Of a DNA stretch of 9,134 bases, positions 6,195-9,134 are shown piece after piece. Position 1 is the first letter of the stretch. Every line of letters starts with the position of its first letter. The translations under genes and the position numbers were made by a program. Below the pieces are notes generated by a model that was given only the letters and a program-made list of their open reading frames with translations, ran no database searches and was not told the DNA's origin. The DNA is from Deltaproteobacteria bacterium (GTDB taxonomy: Bacteria > Bdellovibrionota > JACOXK01 > 2-02-FULL-40-11): assembly GCA_016193165.1 (NCBI GenBank), contig JACPST010000086.1, positions 1 to 9,134 of the forward strand, given 5' to 3'.

Positions 6195-7499
6195 ATGCGA
6201 TATATTTGGATTGCTGTCTTTCTTTTCTTAGAAGCCCCATCTCAGGCAGCCGTACGCAATGTCATTTTTATGATTGGAGATGGCATGGGCTTCAACCAAA
6301 TTCATATCGCGCAAGAACTCTTAGAAAAAAAACTTTTCTTAACAACCTTGCCTGTTTCCGGGATAGTTTTTACATCTTCTGCCAATAACCGTGTCACCGA
6401 TTCTGCCGCGGCGGCGACAGCGCTGGCCACAGCTCATAAAACCAACAATCAAAGGCTGGGGAAAAACCCTGAAGGCCAAGATCTCCCAACCCTGTTAGAA
6501 AAATTTAAAAAAGCAGGAAAGCGCGCGGGACTTGTGACAACAACCTCATTAACAGACGCCACTCCAGCTGCCTTTGCGGCTCATGCTATGCATCGAAAAG
6601 AACACCTTTTGATTGCCCAATGGCTTTTAAAAAATCAGGTGGACATTTTACTGGGAGGAGGAAGAAAATATTTCTTGCCGCTTCTTCCTCAATTTAAAAA
6701 ACAAAATTATGAGATCATCACATCCGCACAGGAACTCTCTCATATTTTGCCTCTCAAAAATAAAAAACTTTTGGGACTTTTCCACAAAGAACACTTAAAC
6801 TACGAAATCGACCGGGAAGAACTCTCTGATATGAAAGAAGAACCTTCGCTCTCTCATATGACTCGGATCGCCCTTCAATTTTTAGAGGACTCTCCCAAAG
6901 GATTTTTTCTCATGGTTGAAGGCGGTAAAATTGATTTCGCTGGCCATGAGATTGATCTTGCCACGATGACACGAGAGGTCTTAGAATTTGATCATGCCGT
7001 TCAAACGGCTTATGCCTTTGCAAAAAAGAGAAAGGACACGTTGATTGTAGTAACGGCTGATCACGAAACCGCGGCCTTAGGATTTGTGGAAGCCACGGAT
7101 ATTCCTTACTTACAAGGGCTTCAAGTATCCTCGCAATATATGATTCAAAAGCTCCAAAAAGATTCTGAAGGAAAATTTACGGAAGAAAGTACTAAAACTA
7201 TTTTAAAAGATCACGCTCATTGGTCTAAAGTCACAAAAGAAGAGACTGAGAGTCTTCAAGAAATGAGCCATGATTCTATTCATGACGCGGCTGTCGTGCT
7301 TGGATCTCTCATCGCAAAACGCGCGGAAGTGGTTTCTACATCCTTAAAAATGATTCAGGCTGGGAATACCCATGGACACAGCTCCGCGCCTGTTCCTGTT
7401 TTTAGTTTTGGACCTGGCGCGCAGACCTTTACAGGAACCATGGACAACACGGCCATTCCATTAAAAATTTCAAAATTAACTCATGTTTCATTTCATTAA
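6195..7499 (+). CDS. phoA: Exported alkaline phosphatase, PhoA family
   Basis: A periplasmic phosphomonoesterase that releases inorganic phosphate; 434 residues, near the usual length. A short signal peptide ends with 'PSQA' (about 15-18). Active-site residues are all visible: D29 ('MIGDGMG'), nucleophile S70 ('VTDSAAAATA'), D121 and T123 ('LTDATPAAFAAH'), E242 ('MVEGGKIDFAGH'), D247, H251, D289/H290 ('TADHETAALG') and H395 in 'THGHSSAPVPV', aligned with the zinc-binding His of other family members. In E. coli PhoA numbering these correspond to D51, S102, D153, T155, E322, D327, H331, D369, H370 and H412. There is no clear ribosome binding site; the ATG follows the upstream stop by 1 nt, so translation is probably coupled. 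Its pairing with a phosphodiesterase suggests stepwise release of phosphate. No Pho box was recognised upstream. Confidence 0.92.
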   Translation: MRYIWIAVFLFLEAPSQAAVRNVIFMIGDGMGFNQIHIAQELLEKKLFLTTLPVSGIVFTSSANNRVTDSAAAATALATAHKTNNQRLGKNPEGQDLPTLLEKFKKAGKRAGLVTTTSLTDATPAAFAAHAMHRKEHLLIAQWLLKNQVDILLGGGRKYFLPLLPQFKKQNYEIITSAQELSHILPLKNKKLLGLFHKEHLNYEIDREELSDMKEEPSLSHMTRIALQFLEDSPKGFFLMVEGGKIDFAGHEIDLATMTREVLEFDHAVQTAYAFAKKRKDTLIVVTADHETAALGFVEATDIPYLQGLQVSSQYMIQKLQKDSEGKFTEESTKTILKDHAHWSKVTKEETESLQEMSHDSIHDAAVVLGSLIAKRAEVVSTSLKMIQAGNTHGHSSAPVPVFSFGPGAQTFTGTMDNTAIPLKISKLTHVSFH

Positions 7500-9134
7500 A
7501 CTCTATAAAGATTATTTACTTTTTCTCTTAAGCAGCGTTCTCATTGTTCTTTCTTTTCCAAAAATTGAAATTTCAGGTCTAATTTGGACAGCCATGGTTC
7601 CTCTCTTTTTTGCTTTAGAACATCAAACACCCAAACAAGCGCTGATCATGGGATTTGTTATGGGATTCTTAGTCAGTATCGGAGCTTTTCATTGGGTACT
7701 CTACACCTTACAAGTATTTGGAGGCCTTCCTCTGTGGATCGCCTTTCCCATTTTTTTAATTTTTTGTTCTTTTTGTAATATTCATTTGGCGCTCTTTCCT
7801 TATCTTTTAAAGCGCTTTCCCCTACACCTCCCGCCGCTTTTTTGGATACCCGCTCTCTATACAGTGCTTGAGTTTTTAACTCCTCAGATTTTTCTCAATG
7901 TTTTTATCTATGAACTTGTCCGCTGGATTAAAAAAGATACGGAAGTTTTTCCAGCTTCATCTCTGGCAGTCACACTCAGTTACCTTTTACTGGCAGGTAT
8001 TTATAGCGCTTTTCAACTTCAAGACTTACGAGAGCTCATGACCAAAGCTCCATCGATTCGCGCGGCTTTGGTTCAAACCAATGTGGGAAATCTTGAAAAG
8101 ATCCAAGGGTTTCAAGGAACCACATGGGCTATCCAAAAAGCGCAAGACATTAATGAAACTTTAGTTTTGAAAGCTGCCAAAGAAAAAAATATAGATCTCT
8201 TTGTGCTTCCGGAAACGTCCGTCCCTGGATTTTTTACAGCCGATCGTCCGACGAATCGCGAGATCATGTTTAATTTGGCCTCGCGGGCTGGCGCTCCCCT
8301 CTTTTTTGGAGGATATAATAAAGAAGACGATCAAACCTATAACAGCACTTTTTTAATTTCTAACTTTTTTCAAATCTTAGGAAGCTATGACAAAATAAAG
8401 CTTTTGATCTTTGGAGAATATTTTCCATTCGCCTCCGCTTTACCCTTTTTAAAAAATATCATTCCTCAGTCTATTGGAGATTTTTCCAGAGGTAAAAACA
8501 TGAATCCCCTGAGCTTTACCAAAGACTTCAAACTTGTCCCTCTCATTTGTTTTGAAGGTATTTTCCCGGACTTTGTCAGACGCTTTGTGAAAAAAGGAGG
8601 AAGTTTTATTATTACAGTAACCAATGACTCCTGGTTTGGAAAAACATCCTGCCCCTATCAGCACTTGATGCTCCATGTGTGGCGCGCCATTGAAAATCGA
8701 ACCCCCATGCTTCGGTGCGCCAATACTGGGATCAGCGCTTTTATTGATTTAACGGGGAAAATTCAATCTCAAACAAAAATTTTTAAAGAAGAAATTTTGA
8801 TTGATCAAGTTTCTCCGGCAAAGGTTAGGGAGCTCGCCATGATGGCTTTAGGATTGGGCGAGTATCAGCCGTCTGGAGTGACGGCTGAAGCAAAAATTTT
8901 AGATTGGATGACAAGAGTTTCTCAAGGAATGAAGATGATTGACAAAACTGGCGTTAAACGATTGAGGCTCCCCGAATTTTGGCGAGATGTAACGCCTCAA
9001 CATTTGGGCGTATCTCAGCAAGAGTTTGAAAACGCTTGGAGAAATTTTGATTTTAGTCAGTGGTTAAAACTAGAGGGACTTTCAGATGCAGAAATTTCCT
9101 CTGCTTCAACAGCGGGGACGAGAGGATGGGATCG
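7483..9134 (+). CDS. lnt: Apolipoprotein N-acyltransferase (Lnt), internally shortened and running into an unidentified C-terminal frame (partial at right edge)
   Basis: Lnt adds the third acyl chain to lipoproteins in the inner membrane. The frame opens at ATG 7483, 17 nt inside the phoA end, and has no stop before the window edge (550 codons). Residues 1-185 are the membrane domain; about 190-445 are the nitrilase-type catalytic domain. The triad is present: E244 ('LPETSVPG'), K304 ('YDKIKLL') and C356 ('ICFEG'), with E312 in 'FGEYFPF' and E358. 'NDSWFG', 'RAIENRTPMLRCANTGIS' are typical. The loop H of KxHLVPFGE is Lys, and the Pro is Ile. Two parts are missing. After 'FLTPQIF' (residue 137) the usual Pro-Trp, Gly-Tyr and Gln-Ile-Ala-Asp segment (about 35 residues) is absent. 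After 'ILIDQVSP' (445) the usual Tyr-Thr, Gly-Asp and last helix are absent. Residues 446 onward are not Lnt-like and may be a separate gene starting at 8839. The family call is firm; function is doubtful. Confidence 0.85.
   Translation, partial: MFHFIKLYKDYLLFLLSSVLIVLSFPKIEISGLIWTAMVPLFFALEHQTPKQALIMGFVMGFLVSIGAFHWVLYTLQVFGGLPLWIAFPIFLIFCSFCNIHLALFPYLLKRFPLHLPPLFWIPALYTVLEFLTPQIFLNVFIYELVRWIKKDTEVFPASSLAVTLSYLLLAGIYSAFQLQDLRELMTKAPSIRAALVQTNVGNLEKIQGFQGTTWAIQKAQDINETLVLKAAKEKNIDLFVLPETSVPGFFTADRPTNREIMFNLASRAGAPLFFGGYNKEDDQTYNSTFLISNFFQILGSYDKIKLLIFGEYFPFASALPFLKNIIPQSIGDFSRGKNMNPLSFTKDFKLVPLICFEGIFPDFVRRFVKKGGSFIITVTNDSWFGKTSCPYQHLMLHVWRAIENRTPMLRCANTGISAFIDLTGKIQSQTKIFKEEILIDQVSPAKVRELAMMALGLGEYQPSGVTAEAKILDWMTRVSQGMKMIDKTGVKRLRLPEFWRDVTPQHLGVSQQEFENAWRNFDFSQWLKLEGLSDAEISSASTAGTRGWD
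8827..8842 (+). promoter_or_regulatory. Likely ribosome binding site and ATGA start/stop overlap of a downstream gene
   Basis: AGGGAG (8827-8832) lies 6 nt before ATG 8839. The bases ATGA (8839-8842) contain that start and, in the next frame, a TGA stop. This is the common arrangement at coupled operon gene borders. It suggests that lnt originally ended here in the other frame, and that a new gene begins here. Confidence 0.5.
8839..9134 (+). CDS. Unidentified protein, 5' part only (alternative reading: C-terminal extension of Lnt)
   Basis: From ATG 8839 the frame encodes about 98 residues and leaves the window. I do not recognise the family. The sequence is soluble, mixed charged, with no signal peptide or membrane segment, and is fairly rich in Trp ('ILDWMTR', 'LPEFWRD', 'NAWRNF', 'SQWLKL', 'RGWDR'). 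The good ribosome binding site and ATGA overlap favour a separate gene. It is in the same frame as the Lnt catalytic domain with no stop between, which otherwise would make it an extension of Lnt. The downstream part is needed to choose. Confidence 0.45.
   Translation, partial: MMALGLGEYQPSGVTAEAKILDWMTRVSQGMKMIDKTGVKRLRLPEFWRDVTPQHLGVSQQEFENAWRNFDFSQWLKLEGLSDAEISSASTAGTRGWD

Noticed and set aside
1..9134. CRISPR array, insertion sequence, tRNA, att site or defence system
   Set aside because: No regularly spaced repeats, transposase or integrase motifs, terminal repeats or tRNA-like folds were seen; all stretches are filled by ordinary cellular genes.

Overview
The window looks like a chromosomal stretch of a Gram-negative, moderately AT-rich bacterium. 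The evidence is an apolipoprotein N-acyltransferase (Lnt), two exported phosphatases with signal peptides, and closely packed genes with short or no gaps. I cannot name the lineage. DUF1646 proteins are scattered across several deep-branching Gram-negative groups and archaea, so they do not settle it. I saw no mobile element, CRISPR array, tRNA or rRNA.

Left part (1-3183). The 3' end of a P-type cation ATPase reads rightward and meets a leftward block tail to tail; the two stop codons overlap. The leftward block, read from 3183 down to 173, holds a soluble PAS hybrid histidine kinase with its own receiver domain, a stand-alone receiver protein, and the magnesium channel MgtE. The kinase overlaps the receiver gene by 26 nt. 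The receiver gene loses its family match at the 'GADDY' motif and runs out of frame into the start of mgtE. MgtE itself lacks its first membrane helix.

Right part (3252-9134). A 68-bp divergent gap separates the kinase from a rightward DUF1646 putative cation transporter. After a 74-bp gap with a reasonable sigma70-like promoter comes a tight operon: an exported ENPP/NPP-type phosphodiesterase, an exported PhoA-type alkaline phosphatase, lnt, and an unidentified frame that leaves the window. Spacings inside it are 1 nt, then a 17-nt overlap, then a probable ATGA start/stop overlap. The two phosphatases together could strip phosphate from nucleotides and phosphodiesters in the periplasm. Lnt N-acylates lipoproteins in the inner membrane and has no obvious pathway link to them.

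The most notable signal is not a new system. Three genes (receiver, mgtE, lnt) carry four places where a conserved segment is missing and the flanks are joined cleanly: about 20 residues at the receiver end, about 31 residues of MgtE TM1, about 35 residues in the Lnt membrane domain, and the Lnt C-terminal helix. All other genes here look full length. This suggests either real small deletions in the lineage or a collapsed or chimeric assembly, and read mapping would decide it.
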